64,000 bases of DNA, taken from Neelides folsomi. Taxonomy: Eukaryota > Arthropoda > Collembola > Neelipleona > Neelidae. A program made the position numbers and the translations under genes. The notes beneath the pieces are model-generated. The model was not told where the DNA came from and did not search any database. It was given only the letters and a program-made list of their open reading frames with translations. Shown here piece by piece: positions 40,858-60,002 of the stretch; position 1 is the stretch's first letter; every line of letters begins with the position of its first letter. The DNA is taken from contig JAQGBZ010000169.1 of NCBI GenBank assembly GCA_034687125.1, positions 62,001 through 126,000 of the forward strand, written 5' to 3'.

Positions 40858-41757
40858 ATGGAAGAAGAACTTGACACTCTTCAATTCTTCGAAAGTTCAG
40901 AATTTCCTCCACAAAAAAAATTATTTTCAATCGATGATCTTACTCATTTCGAAAATGGGAATGATAATGGACAAACGAAGCTTGAAGATGAACCAATTTC
41001 AGCATTTAAGTAAGTCGACTTTTATATAATATTTTTGTATGTCAAATAATGTTATTTTATTATGCAATTTGAAAAATTCTGTTCATTTATTTATGATTGA
41101 ATATAACATTATATAATAAATTGTTGTCATTTAATTATAGATTTTCGGTCGACTCAATACATAAAACGGCTAAGAACATGACACCTGAAGTCACAAACTT
41201 ATCGGAAAATTCAGCAAACCTTCTTTCCAGAGTTGTAATGATTCAGCTAAGAAACGCTGTCACGGTATAAAACCATTAAAATTATCTTGCCTACATATGA
41301 CATGAACATACCAATATCGTGATTATTAAATTGATAATATATTTGTGTTTTGCATTGCATTTAGATTGCTACTCAATATGGAAGACATGAACGCTCAGAA
41401 GTTTTTAGTACTAAAGATTTTAAAAAAGCAACAGAAATTCTTCACAACAGCTCAATAGGCGAAGCTGGATATTTTGATACTCCCAAAATAAAGTATTTAA
41501 AAAATGTAAGAAACCAGTCTAAAAACTTTTTATCCAAATTATTAATATCGAAAATACCAATACTTTTGAAAATTAATTAGCACGTGTCTAGTGCATTTTA
41601 TGTATGAATGAATTAGTGAATAGTAATAAAAATTCTATGCATTTATAATTAATCACATATTTTTAAACATTTGCAGGTAAACATGTTGTTTGATCGAGAA
41701 AGTGAAGAGAGTATTGGAAGCGAAGATCCATTATCGAATGCTCCAACTCCAAAGTAA
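40858..41757 (+). CDS. small histone-fold-like protein, TAF6-like (four exons)
   Basis: The exons are 40,858-41,009, 41,141-41,264, 41,365-41,505 and 41,677-41,757. All introns are GT-AG with matching phases, giving 165 residues. The first 50 residues are acidic and low in order. Residues about 52-118 (SVDSIHKTAKNMTPEVTNLS, then ANLLSRVVMIQLRNAVTIA, then a basic GRHERSEVFSTKDFKKATEIL) follow the helix-loop-helix-loop-helix plan of a histone fold. The final 'H/K-R ... S/T-x-x-D-F' step resembles the TAF6 group, in which such folds pair in TFIID or SAGA. The tail is acidic and ends in SNAPTPK. The C-terminal HEAT domain of true TAF6 is absent. The family call is by eye and tentative; a nuclear chromatin or transcription role is inferred. 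The gene is convergent with Srp9. Confidence 0.65.
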
Positions 41758-41794
41758 AAATGGAAAATGAAACGAGAATGTTATCAAGAAATAT

Positions 41795-41813
41795 TTTATT
41801 CCGCTTTAATAAA
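41795..41813. terminator. paired poly(A) signals of two convergent genes
   Basis: AATAAA lies on the plus strand at 41,808-41,813, 51 bases after the stop of the histone-fold-like gene. AATAAA on the minus strand occupies 41,800-41,795, 43 bases after the Srp9 stop. If cleavage occurs 10-30 bases past each signal, the two mRNAs overlap tail-to-tail by several tens of bases. Confidence 0.65.
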
Positions 41814-41842
41814 AAACAATGATTATGATTATCTTATATAAA

Positions 41843-42779
41843 TCAATGGTCTTTAGCAGCCATATGTCTCATTAAATTATTTATAAACTTTTCCATTTTT
41901 TTCATGTCTTGAGCCACTTCAGTTTTGTACTGCAAACACTGAAATATAAATTATATTTATAAGTAAATATCATTCCACATAAACTCATTTTTATTTTCAT
42001 TTATAAATGTAATATACGAAAGTAGCAACTTTGTCTAAAATCAATTGTTATATTGTAAACTTGGTAAAGGCTTAAGTATCGAAGATTCGCATCGCTCCTG
42101 TTTTATATTATGTAGTTTAGTTGACAAATTGCATTCGAGTTAGGCATACACAATAAAAGGATACCTGACCGAGATATATAATTCAACTATTTTTAGTCTT
42201 CAATTATTCATCACAATTCCCAAACTTTGTATGAGATTTATATAAAGTAATTTCTATTTGGTCTAGTTAGGTTCAAAATAAGAGAAAGTCTAAATAACAA
42301 TAAAAATGTCAAATTATAATTGGAATCATTTTGGATCATGTATTTTTTCAAATAATTTTATAATCAATAGACAATCCTCAAAAATTATCTCAGCGCACCC
42401 TCGATTATTATAAAAATTGTAAAATTAAAATTAAAAACCATAAAATAGTTTCAATCATATGTTTATATTTTAAAAAATATCTAGGTATTTAACAATTAAA
42501 TAAATATGTCCCAATAAAATTAAATACTTACAGTCGCATTATCGGTCATCTTAACTTTAAAGTATCCAAGCTTATGGTTGTACGACAAGGAGTATCGTGT
42601 CTAAAAGAATGAAAAAAATTATTTGGATCTTCCATATGAAGATAATGAATCATCTCTCAATGAAATAAAAAAAGAAAGTTATCCGGATTTAACTAATTGT
42701 TGTTAAGTACCTTGGCAGGGTCCTGGAGGTAAAGCCTTTCGGCGGCTTTCTCGAAGTCTTCCCATGTGGTCACGTACAT
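41843..42779 (-). CDS. Srp9: signal recognition particle 9 kDa protein
   Basis: SRP9 pairs with SRP14 to bind the Alu domain of SRP RNA and delay elongation during targeting to the endoplasmic reticulum. The minus-strand exons are 42,779-42,711, 42,600-42,532 and 41,938-41,843, each joined in phase 0 with GT-AG borders, giving 77 residues (human about 86). The frame begins [20 protein letters not shown], matching the SRP9 opening, continues with [20 protein letters not shown], and ends with [19 protein letters not shown] and [10 protein letters not shown], matching the human C-terminal helix. The same frame stays open upstream to an ATG at 42,935, so a longer amino terminus is possible, but the conserved start is at 42,779. 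The gene is divergent from ena and probably shares its promoter. Confidence 0.95.
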
Positions 42780-43024
42780 GATGGTCCGGCGGGTGTGTGG
42801 TGTTGTCTTCGGTTCGTGGGCGTGGCTTGAATGGGCCGCCTCTTCCCCCCAACACTCCCGGAGGCGATGAGTGTGGCGCAGTGAAAATGGCGAAGGGGGA
42901 ACAGCGAGTCTGAGGCTCAGCTCACTCGCCTCCAACTTACCCGCCCCGCACCATGACGAGGAGACTCTCGACAGCCTCCTAACATTTTGCTCAAATACCC
43001 GAAATACCCGAAACCGCCGCCGCC
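42780..43024. promoter_or_regulatory. likely bidirectional promoter of Srp9 and ena
   Basis: Only 245 bases separate the start codons of two divergent genes. The interval is GC-rich and CpG-containing, in contrast to the AT-rich DNA on the Srp9 side. It contains AAAATGGCG at 42,884-42,892, which fits the YY1-type element often found just downstream of transcription starts in housekeeping promoters. If the ena transcript begins upstream of it, the ATG in that word opens an 8-codon upstream reading frame (stop before 42,915). The bases before the ena start, CCGCCGCC, form a strong Kozak context. Sharing of the interval is inferred from spacing. Confidence 0.6.
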
Positions 43025-49735
<6,711 letters not shown>

Positions 49736-52700
49736 ATATAAAAAGACTAAAATGAAAGCGGACTCACACGTCAGAGAAATGTGTTCTCGAGCCAATCCTA
49801 AAAGTTGACTTTTAATTAATTGAAATTTCAATCTCGACCCTATGGAGTGAAAACTCTTTAAAATTGCTGACGATCACTTTGATTATGTTTAAAACTTACT
49901 AAATCAATATCAACCCATTTTACTTTCAATTTTCTCATCACTTATTGTATAATTTATTAATTCAACTTTGAGATTTCAAGGTCATGAGATAATTCATTGC
50001 ATGAACAAGTTCATCTGAGAATTTCCTCTTGACAATGTTTTCCTTTTAAAAACTAATTTTCTCGCTACGTTCAACTACGTTGTGCTTCCGAAGGTAGACG
50101 TAACTACTATTTCATAAAGTTTTATACGAGAGCTCTTCCAAATTATCTCACAGTATTTTCCCTTTTTTGTATTTTATCCAATTGCAATTTTAGCGTAAGA
50201 TTTTTTGTAATTACTGTATATCTTTGCGCGTTGTAAACCCCCAACTTGTGTTTATATTTATAATGATTTTACATTTTGTAGTACATATTATGTATACTAA
50301 TTAATTGTATATGACTTACTTCATTCTTTTAAACCAATGCCAAATACTTTTAATTTAACTTACTTAAGTTTTTACTTTCTAAAGGTTTAATTATTTTAAG
50401 CTTTTGTTTTTTGTGTACTATATATTTAGATTGTATTTTAAATCTTTTATGTAAATTTCAATAGATCATTCAACACAAAGATTGTACGTTTACGACTACG
50501 ACATTTATATTAAGAGATTTAGAGAGAAATATTAATTATAAATTTATATTATTTTAGATTTTGTATTTTGATTAATTATGATAACAAAACTTCTTCAAAA
50601 TAGAATTTACTTTATGAGTCAAAACTTTAAATAGAATATCGATTAATTATTAATCAAATTTGAATCTTAAATATCTTATACTGCAATTTCATTTAATTTT
50701 AATAGTTCAAACTGTGGGTTGCGGTGAAGTTTCCTAATTATATTTATAATAATGATACGTACACTACACATTCATCTTCACAACTAATTTTATTTTTTCA
50801 TGACAGTAGGTGTTTTATATAACTGACGTTCAATTTGAAGTTCGATTTTCCTTCTTTCTGTATGCGTTGACTTGAGAAGAGATTAAAAAAGTTTTTATCA
50901 TTTTGTTTTTGCCTTATTTTCATTTCTGCTTGTAATTTGGAATTCCGGAGAAGCGACGCGATGGTTTTTTTCATCTTATACCTATTGACTGGAAACAAAT
51001 TCCTCATAATGTTAAGAAACTTACTGGTAAGGTGTAAATTGTAAGGTGTTTTTAAGGTGTTGTTTAGAGTCTTTTACGGTCAAAACTAAACATCTCCTTT
51101 AATAACCCTTTTCATACAATAATGAAGGAAACTGAATGAATATTTCATTTTTGCTCAAACTAACGACGTTTAAATGCACAAGAGTGAAATGGGAAACAAA
51201 TCTCAAGGATTTAATCTGGGCATCTTCAGATTAAAGCACATCTTACATTTAAAATACTACATTCATAATTATTTGTTATAAAAAGTAATTTGCAAAAAAA
51301 GTCAAGTGTCTTAATACAAGTTAGCCAAGCAGTAGGCAAATTTTTTAAGATCTTCTGTTTATTAAATTACGAAGTAAATGATTCATCTGATTAAGTCTTA
51401 ATGGCAATTTGTGTATCTCTGTAAGAGAGATTCCATTTAAATTATAAATAGCTTTTTTAAATGTACGTGGTATTAAACATTTATAAAGATTCTTTACATT
51501 TCCAAATATGTTAAATCTCTATTGTAATTAGGATCGGTCAAGTTAATTTCGTAGAAATGTAAATATAGAGTAATAATAATATGTCCGTCTCCAGCCTGTT
51601 AATATACAAATGAGTATAATGTAGGGAGTAGATCTTATACTTATGATATACTTAAGTATAAACACTTTTATACGATCGATCATGTTAATTAAACTTTGTA
51701 AGTTTATACACAACTAGACTTGATGTAAGTACTTGGCCTTTTTTACTTTTTTAAAACCAATTCAACATTTTACAATAATGGATCTCAATATGAAGATCCC
51801 CGCGGTATTAGTTTTAATGGGACGCCACGCGCACTTATTCAATACCAAAAACCAACTCAATTAACGATCAAACGAATTTATTTAAATGTTTGCAATTTGT
51901 AATAATGAATTTTTAGAAGTTTATAAAACATTTCATGTTTGCCAGTGTGCTTAGGTAAATTACTTCGAATCAATTGGAAAAACAGAATCGAAAACATATG
52001 CTAATTAGTACTTAAATTGTTAGTTAGTATTGTTCTAATAACAATTGAATATACTTATTACAATATAGTATAGGATTAAAGTGTCTGTAAATGATACCTT
52101 TAATACCTTATATCTGCCTAATTAATGAAAATTATAATTGCATAAAGGGTAGTCAATTATTTAGAATAAAGAAATTCAATGAAAACTTAAAACATTTAAA
52201 TTGAAAAAAATGGAATTATGAACTAATGTTTTAAAGTGATTCCTGCAAGCAAAGAAAATATTATTGATATTGAAATAACAAATCAAAAATTCTCAATGAT
52301 AGGAACGCGTGTGTAATAAATATGTAGAATAAATTATCAATATCAAGTTAATTTTAGTAGCATTTTATGGAGATTGCTTTAAATATAAGTAACTGATATA
52401 AAAATGGATATAATATAGAATAAACACACATTAAACTTAAATAGTTCAATGTTACAAGTCTGATGATTAAAATGCTACAAGTTGTGAAGAGTGTCTTTAA
52501 CTATTGAAGGATTAAATGGAGAATTTACTATATAATTATTCAATGAATAATATAAATTATCCAAAGAATCGTTTAATTAGCTTATAAATGTATTTAGTAC
52601 AATTATTAATTATATGTTTATCGTTTAATTGACTTTTCCTATCAAATACCTAAATAATAATTTAGATACTTATTAAATTGTAAATTCGCTTCTCTTTCTC

Positions 52701-53158
52701 TAATAAATACGACATTAAACTGACTTTGAATTTGGTTTGCATCCTTCATGCATTTGTCGAATTTATCAATTGAATGCAACATAAAATAGTAATTATTATA
52801 ATAATTATGTAAGTTATTCTTTATTAAACTGTAATATGTAAATATTTCCTAAATAATGTTAAACGTTAATTTACCTCTGAGAGCAAAGCGTCCATTGTGT
52901 TATAAAGTATGAGTCTGCCTCATATGCTTAAATACAATCTAAATTCTGAACCCAGATCCACTCTTGGAACAAATTGTGCCTCCGCCTAGCCTGACATTTT
53001 GTTAAAATTGTAATTAACAGATTAACTCTTAAGAGCATACGAAATATTATCGATTTTACATATTTTATAAAGATTATCAATTTATTCGTAGGTTATTTAT
53101 ATTATAGGTTTGATTATATTAAGATTATTGAGGGATTGTCTTCGAAAGGCCTTTAAAA
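49736..53158. other. AT-rich spacer between ena and the dynein gene
   Basis: This 3.4 kb stretch holds the ena 3' untranslated region, of unknown length, and the upstream region of the dynein intermediate chain gene. I see no coding exon. Several AATAAA words occur (for example near 52,316 and 52,329), but none can be chosen as the ena poly(A) signal with confidence. No transposon ends were seen. Confidence 0.6.
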
Positions 53159-56100
53159 ATGGAAGCACGAAAAATCGAACTGGAGAGGAAGAAAGCAAAA
53201 TTAAATGCAATGAGGGAGGAAAATGAAAGGAAGAAAAGGGAAAAAGAGAAAGAAAAATTAAAGGTAACCAATTTAATCATTATATTATATTTAGCGTTGC
53301 ATATTATGATTAATAATTAAAATTATTTATCGCTATACATTGTTATAATATCTAAATCAGCCTTCATTTTTTATCGAAGATTGATAAATATGTTTAATCA
53401 TGAATTGAATATGATAAGGTGATAATTAACTCAAACAATTGAACAAAATTCATCTGTCAATATCGTTTAATATCTTCTATATTCTTGTATTAGAAGAAAT
53501 TTTATCAATTATGAATTTTACAATCAATCTTATGCATTTAATAGACCAATTATTCCAAAATTCTCAACATTTTAAAATCATGTAGGTATAAAAAATATTT
53601 ATAAAATTTTGATTTTTGGTTCACATCGAATGAGATTCGGAATAGTCATGTTCATTAGTGTTATTAAATGACGTTACGTCTCTTATTTTCCAATTGGATT
53701 TAGAATGAGTGTAGCTGAAAAAAGATCTGCAAACATGCAATGAAAGGAATGCTTTTATATGAAAGTCGGCAGAAATGAATCTACATATTTATTTACTTTT
53801 TATAGGCATACCGGCATACATATATTATTTATACTGAAAACTTATTGGATTACTTTTTTCAATGTAAATGTATTCGTGAAGATTAAAGTTGTGCGTATTT
53901 AAGCAACATAATGTTGGTTTCAGCATGCGATGAGCCGGCCAGCTTTCTATTTAAATTGTAGTTAAATTATTCCCCACAAATGGGTTCAACCAGTTTACTA
54001 ACCACGCATAGTTCAAGCAAGTTCATATTCTATAGTTTATAAAGATTATTAAACTATAATAATATCATCCAATTTGTATGTTCGGTGTATGTACAATTGC
54101 CATTAAGCTTATCGTGAGTTACCAATCCAAAACCTACTTTGGCATAATTGAACTATTTGTCTCTCCTCATCCTCTCAAAACTATTGACTTGTTTGGGATT
54201 AAAATGAGCAACACTTCTGCTCGAGCATTTTTTGCTCCTTTTTCACTTTGCTATTAAAACTAAATATTAATTAATTGTGTATACATATTGTACATTATTT
54301 TGTCATTACATTTTTATAAAATGTTTTTTTCTAAACACTGGAAAGAACAAAAACTTCGGAAAGAAGCATACTTGAGGGAAATTAAGGAAAAGCTTAGAAT
54401 ACAAAAAATGGATAAAGCTCGAAAAGAAGCAGTAATTTTATTTTGTCAATTCATTTTCGAAATATCCTATATTATAAATTAAACAACCCTCAATTGTAGG
54501 AAGCAGCATCAGCAAAGCCAGGAGGAGATGGCGGCAATGAAGATTTGGATAAAATTTTGGCAGATATTGGAATGGAATCTATGACTGGTAATAGATAGTG
54601 CTTATAAATTACAATCAGCAAGTAAATATAGTTAATATATTTATTTGGATTTAATGATCTTGAATCATTTATTATTATAATTCAATTGTAGCTGCAATGG
54701 AAAGTATTAAAGATAGCTTGACTGAACCAACATCATTACACTCTTCTTCACAAGCTAAGGATTCGATGGAATCAACAAAATCGGATGACTATCAAACGTA
54801 CCTAATTAAACTTTTATTGTATTAATTTGTGATATAATGATATTTTTGTTAATCAATTTTATTTTAGGAGAAGAGCCAAATTGACAGTTTCACAAGTAAC
54901 ACAAACGAACATCCCTGCCCAAGAAAAGGTGTCATATGCAAAAGAAACACAAACTGCTTTGTCAGGCCCTGATCGTGATTGTAAGTTCTTATTATTATTT
55001 AAACAACTTTATTACAACATTTAACGAATCAATTAGCACGAATAGTTTTAGTCATGATCGTATTCAATAATACAAGTTTGATATAATTCTTTACAAGCTT
55101 ACTATTATGATATGTGGCTGAAACCACGAAAAGGTATGTTATGTAATTGTGATAGCACATAACACTATTACTTTATAAAGGATAAAGATTTTAAGTCATC
55201 ATAATTATAATTATTTAATTATAATACATTGGTTTTATGTATTTGTTTAAATACTATATTTTTTAAAATAATTTAATTGATTATTTTTTGTTTATTTTTG
55301 GTAAAATTATATAACTTTAATTTTTCACAAATACACACAATACAATAGTATTAATATCTAATTTACATTTCTTTGGGTTTGCATATTCAATGATGAGTAT
55401 TTTAATAACAGAGGTATGAGCAATTTTTTCTTTTTATTATCCATGCTGAAAATGCCTCAAAAATCTTTAAAATCTTTATAATTTGCGTGCATGAGCCAGT
55501 TAACATGCTACGATTTGAAAAGCACACCATTTGTAATTTTATTCATAAAATGATTATCAATATTAGCCCTTTATTATATCTTATATATTTTTAATTAAGT
55601 TTGTATATATTTTTAAGTTTTGTAAATCATATAAATTGAGTTTCCTGCATTTCATCAATGCCTATTCATTACTTTTTACTTGTGATTGAATAACTTTTAA
55701 TAAATAATTGTAAGTGAAGAGTCGTGTAGTGTCGTAGTTTTAGAAAATGAATGTGATTTAGTTGAACTGAGGTATTTTTTCTCTTTGTTTGATAGCTCAT
55801 GCCTTCGACTACTACGGTAAGTGAGTCGTTGCCCCTCCTGAGCCTGATTGTATGAGAATGGATGTTGAGTTTCTTGCTTATTTGCTCTGTCCTTGACCTT
55901 CTCTTTTTGTTGCTTACAATTTCTCTTTTTGTAGCCTCCATTACCCTTTTGCTCATTTTCAAATTTTGTATATAAACATTTATTTACGACTCTTTTTTTA
56001 CTTTTATCATTGATGTTGTTATAAAGTTAATTACCTTTTTTAATTTGACATCAAGAGTAAGAATTACTCTTGAACTATCATATTTTAATTTCAGTTTTTT

Positions 56101-59100
56101 TTATTATTCATTGTTAAATTGTTAAAACAAGAATAGCTTTATTTGTTAGTATAACGGTATTTAAATTTTAGCAAGTTTTTTAGTAAATGCTCAGCATTGA
56201 GTTGAGTGCATTTTCAGACGTGAATGTTTTCAAATATTTATTCTTGAGTGTGTAAACCTAAAGAATGGGAGAAATGAATTAAGTACTCACAGTAATTGGA
56301 GTGCCTAATTTTGTCTCTCATTTGGGTAATTACAAAATGAGGTTGAGTCTTCATCGACTGGGGCGAGAGTGTAATGGGGGTTCTCTTGTTTGTTCTTTCA
56401 CCACGCAGACGAATACAATCTAAACCCCGGTTTAGAATGGGATGACGAGTTCTCAGGTAGGATATCTTCGCCTACGCCTTCTCGCAAAAATTTTCATCTG
56501 CCACTGCCAACACCTTTCCTTCAAAACCTTGTGAATCTGAACGCACTTTGCCTCATCCATTCCTTTGATCTCACTCTAAAAAAATTTCAACTAATTTTCT
56601 AACATTTTTATCTCATTAAGCTCGCCTATTACTTTATGAAAGAATTCTTTTATATTAAAATGAGATGAAAACTCAATTGGAATAATTTTATGTATGAAGA
56701 TTAAAGAATGATAATAATCTTGATTTGAAAATATCCACTAGAAAATAATAATTTAAATTTTATTTTATTAATTTATTGTACTTTTAAATTTTATATAAAT
56801 TGTATTAGCGATTTAAAAATATATAATGTAAACTACTAATGAGCAATTAATGGTTAGGCTTTTAGTAACAGTAAATCTGTAAATATAATATATTGATAGA
56901 TATTTTAGAATATCAGTAGTGAAATCTTGTATATTTATTTATACCTACATAGAGTGTTTATTTTAATAGACTTCTTGTGTTTGTATTAAAACAATAATTA
57001 AAATTTCAATATGGAACTACTACAATAGGCTAGTATTAACATGTAATTAATTTACTTAGGTATTAGGTAATTTTGAAAAATGAGTTTAACATTTTTGAAC
57101 ATATTTATTGGAATGCTGTATATGTTTGATCGTTTGATATCTACTGATTGTTTCCGTTTACTGTTTAGATTATCATTTAATAAGAGTTAGACATCAAATT
57201 TCATTTGTCGGTTGCGGAGGATAAAATTTGGGAGAGTGGTTGTGTGAGGGAATGAGGAAATCCTATGCCTGCTTTATCATTGCTCTAACATGAATTGGTC
57301 GTTCGGTTGCTGACGCAGTCTTGACTTTTGATGATGGACAAGCGGAGGACGAGGACTCGTCGTTGCAGTTGGACCAACGACCAAAGCTGCCTCCAGGGAT
57401 TCTTCCTGCTGGGATGCCGCAGGTCAAAGATGTCCAACCTGCTTTGACGGCCTCGGACACGGCTCGAGAGGAGGAAGAACAAAAGGTCCAGACTCGGAAA
57501 GATTTATCAGAAGAGGAGAAACAGACGATCTTGATGTCCGTTCCGTTCCAAGGATTCTTTTCTAGAACGACGCGGATCATGGAAAGAGCTCTATGCGAAC
57601 CATTTGTAGACATTTTTAAGGATTATGAGAAACCGGACGACTCTGACGAATCTGGGTAGGTTATATTATCTTGTATTTAATTATCCATTTGTTAAAAGTA
57701 AAATAATTTTTTCATAATGTATAATAGGGAGGAAAGGTCTGGAAATCGATTATCTCTCAACCGAGTGTTTTATGATGAAAAATGGAGTAAAAACCGTTGT
57801 GTTTCAAGCATGGATTGGTCGGCAGTTCACCCAGAACTTCTTGTAGCTTCTTATTCAAATAATGCGGATTCTCCGCATGACCCCGATGGAGTTTGCCTTA
57901 TATGGAATACGAGATTCAATAAGACAACTCCAGAATATGTGTTCCATTGTCAATCACCAGTCACATCTACAGTCTTTGCAAAGTATGATTGGGCTTTTAA
58001 TATTGCTCTATGAATTTTTTACATTACATTATAAATATGTATGTACAGATAGTTTAATTGAATGTTTATAACATCATTGTTTCTTTTAGATTTCATCCAA
58101 ACTTGATTCTTGGTGGAACATATTCGGGATCAATTGTTCTTTGGGATAATCGAGTGGAAAAGAGAACACCGGTTCAAAGAAGTCCTTTAACTACACAAGC
58201 TCACACTGTAAAATATCAATTTAAATGTTATTGCACAAATGTTCTTAATTGTACAATTATTATTCAGCTAATTTTTCATGTAATAATTTTCATTTTAGCA
58301 TCCAGTATATTGTTTGCAAGTTGTTGGGACTCAAAATTCTCATAATGTGATAAGTATTTCTACCGACGGAAAAATGTGCTCTTGGTCTTTGGACATGTTA
58401 GCTCACCCTCAAGAGACCCTAGACCTTCAGCATCGCCAAGGAAAAGCTGTAGCTCCAACATGTCTTGCTTTCCCTCATGCTTCAGTTAACAATTTTGTTA
58501 TTGGATCCGAAGAAGGTGTTGTGTATTCCGGTTAGTTAAAACTCGGAACACAATAACAAAATGTTTAAAATTAAATAATTATTGCTTTTTAACTAGCTTG
58601 CCGACACGGATCTAAGGTTGGTGTATTAGAAGCATTCGAAGGGCATCATGCTCCTGTTACTGGAATTGATACACATGGTGTACAGGGTCAAATTGATTTC
58701 TCTCATCTATTCCTTACTTCGAGCTTCGATTGGACAATGAAGTTATGGAGTCTTAAGGTAATGGTCCACGAAGAAAATATTTTAGCATTTATTGTATTTT
58801 GAATAAAATACATAATAATATGTTAATATTATTAATAAGATTAATTATTTTAAACCATTATAAACAGGAAAATAAGCAACTTTACTCATTTGAAATTACT
58901 GGGGATTATGTGTATGATGTTAAATGGTCTCCGACGAATCCATCTCTTTTTGCTTCTGTTGATGGAGCTGGGCGACTAGACCTTTGGAATCTTAATTTTG
59001 ACACTGAGCTTCCAGTTGCATCTACCATTGTTGAAGGCTCTGCAGCTCTCAATCGAGTTTCATGGACCCAATCTGGTCTTCATGTAACTGCTGGAGACGA

Positions 59101-59330
59101 CCTTGGAAAAATTTGGGTCTACGATATTGGAGAGGTAAATTATTCAATTTGCAAAACATTATTTTAAATGTTTACTTCATATCGAAGTATTAATATTTTT
59201 CATATTTTTAAATTAGCAATTGGCTACTCCAAGAATTGATGATTGGTCGAAATTTTCCAAAACGATTGAGGAATTAAAGTCAAATCAAGCCGGAGAAAAG
59301 TTAGACCATTTAAGTATTAATTCTCGATAG
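53159..59330 (+). CDS. sw: cytoplasmic dynein 1 intermediate chain
   Basis: This subunit links the dynein heavy chain to light chains and dynactin. The fourteen exons are 53,159-53,263; 54,500-54,587; 54,692-54,797; 54,868-54,980; 55,098-55,133; 55,796-55,816; 56,409-56,456; 57,319-57,655; 57,728-57,982; 58,090-58,207; 58,299-58,530; 58,597-58,757; 58,868-59,134; 59,217-59,330. All phases agree and give 666 residues, near the fly and human lengths. Residues 1-35 are the charged single helix that binds p150Glued. QVTQTNIP (108-115) and YAKETQTA (122-129) match the Tctex- and LC8-type light-chain sites. [18 protein letters not shown] (153-170) is conserved in insects. The rest is a WD40 propeller, including [41 protein letters not shown] and GRLDLWNLN. 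The N-terminal exons are alternatively spliced in animals. I use the fly name. Confidence 0.97.
54321..54431 (+). CDS. possible alternative first exon of the dynein intermediate chain gene
   Basis: An open frame from ATG 54,321 encodes 37 residues rich in Lys and Glu ([20 protein letters not shown]) and ends at GTAATT in phase 0, which joins in frame to the exon at 54,500. Its only plausible acceptor (AG at 54,344-54,345) would enter in phase 1, which does not fit the phase-0 end of the exon at 53,159. It therefore works as an alternative first exon but not as an internal one. The peptide would replace the canonical charged N-terminal helix by a different charged helix. Transcription is not shown by the sequence. 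Confidence 0.4.
55098..56456 (+). other. cluster of three phase-symmetric small exons in the dynein gene
   Basis: Exons of 36 nt (55,098-55,133), 21 nt (55,796-55,816) and 48 nt (56,409-56,456) each begin and end in phase 1, so any combination can be skipped without disturbing the frame. They encode [19 protein letters not shown] and [16 protein letters not shown], just after the light-chain-binding sites. Fly short wing has an equivalent alternatively spliced tract. The long introns around them (662 and 592 bases) suit regulated splicing. Confidence 0.85.
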
Positions 59331-60002
59331 TTTTTGATAAATCAATATGTTAAATTAGGTTTAAAGTTTTCATTTAGCCTGATTAAATTTTTATTAATGG
59401 TAAGAACATTAAGCTTTTAAACCATAACATTAATCATGATTTTACTATCATGAAGATTTAACTATGCAATGATATAAATTATTCAATATTTAATTGCTTC
59501 ATCTTACAGATCTTGTCCTTTATACAGTATGTTAATTATTAATATATAAATAAAAATTAATTATTATGTATTACTCATTCATTAAAAATCCTTTAATAAA
59601 TGATGATTATTAAATTCTAATGAATACTTTGTAATTGTCCATTTTTCATGTTCATATCATATATCACAAAACTCATAATGATATTGCATTATTGAATTAC
59701 TTACATACACATTCATTAAGAAACATATTTTATTAAAGTATTATATAATAAAAAACCAAATTATAAAAATTCTCATACATTTACATTTCGAGTTGTTGTG
59801 TTTGTCTCAACTCAGGTTTGTACATTATAAAATGCTAAGTCAAGCGATATGTTCCGCTTTCTTCAATGAGAATTTTCTTCCCAAAATCAAAACCACGTGC
59901 ACGTTGTGAATTGTGAACTTGATTTTTTAATTCGTTTTACGATTTCTTGTTAATACAAATCTTATGGAATAAAAACAGGATTAAAAACCCGAAGTACTAA
60001 TT
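59331..60002. other. intergenic region between the dynein gene and Fcf1
   Basis: This 672-base AT-rich interval contains the dynein 3' untranslated region, with an AATAAA at 59,549-59,554, and the Fcf1 promoter. The stretch at 59,840-59,930, slightly richer in G+C (GCACGTGC-like words such as CCACGTGCACGTTG), is the best candidate for the Fcf1 core promoter. No coding frame is seen. Confidence 0.55.

Noticed and set aside
54346-54431. This segment as a normal internal exon between 53,263 and 54,500
   Set aside because: The only plausible acceptor gives phase 1, whereas the preceding exon ends in phase 0; it would shift the frame.
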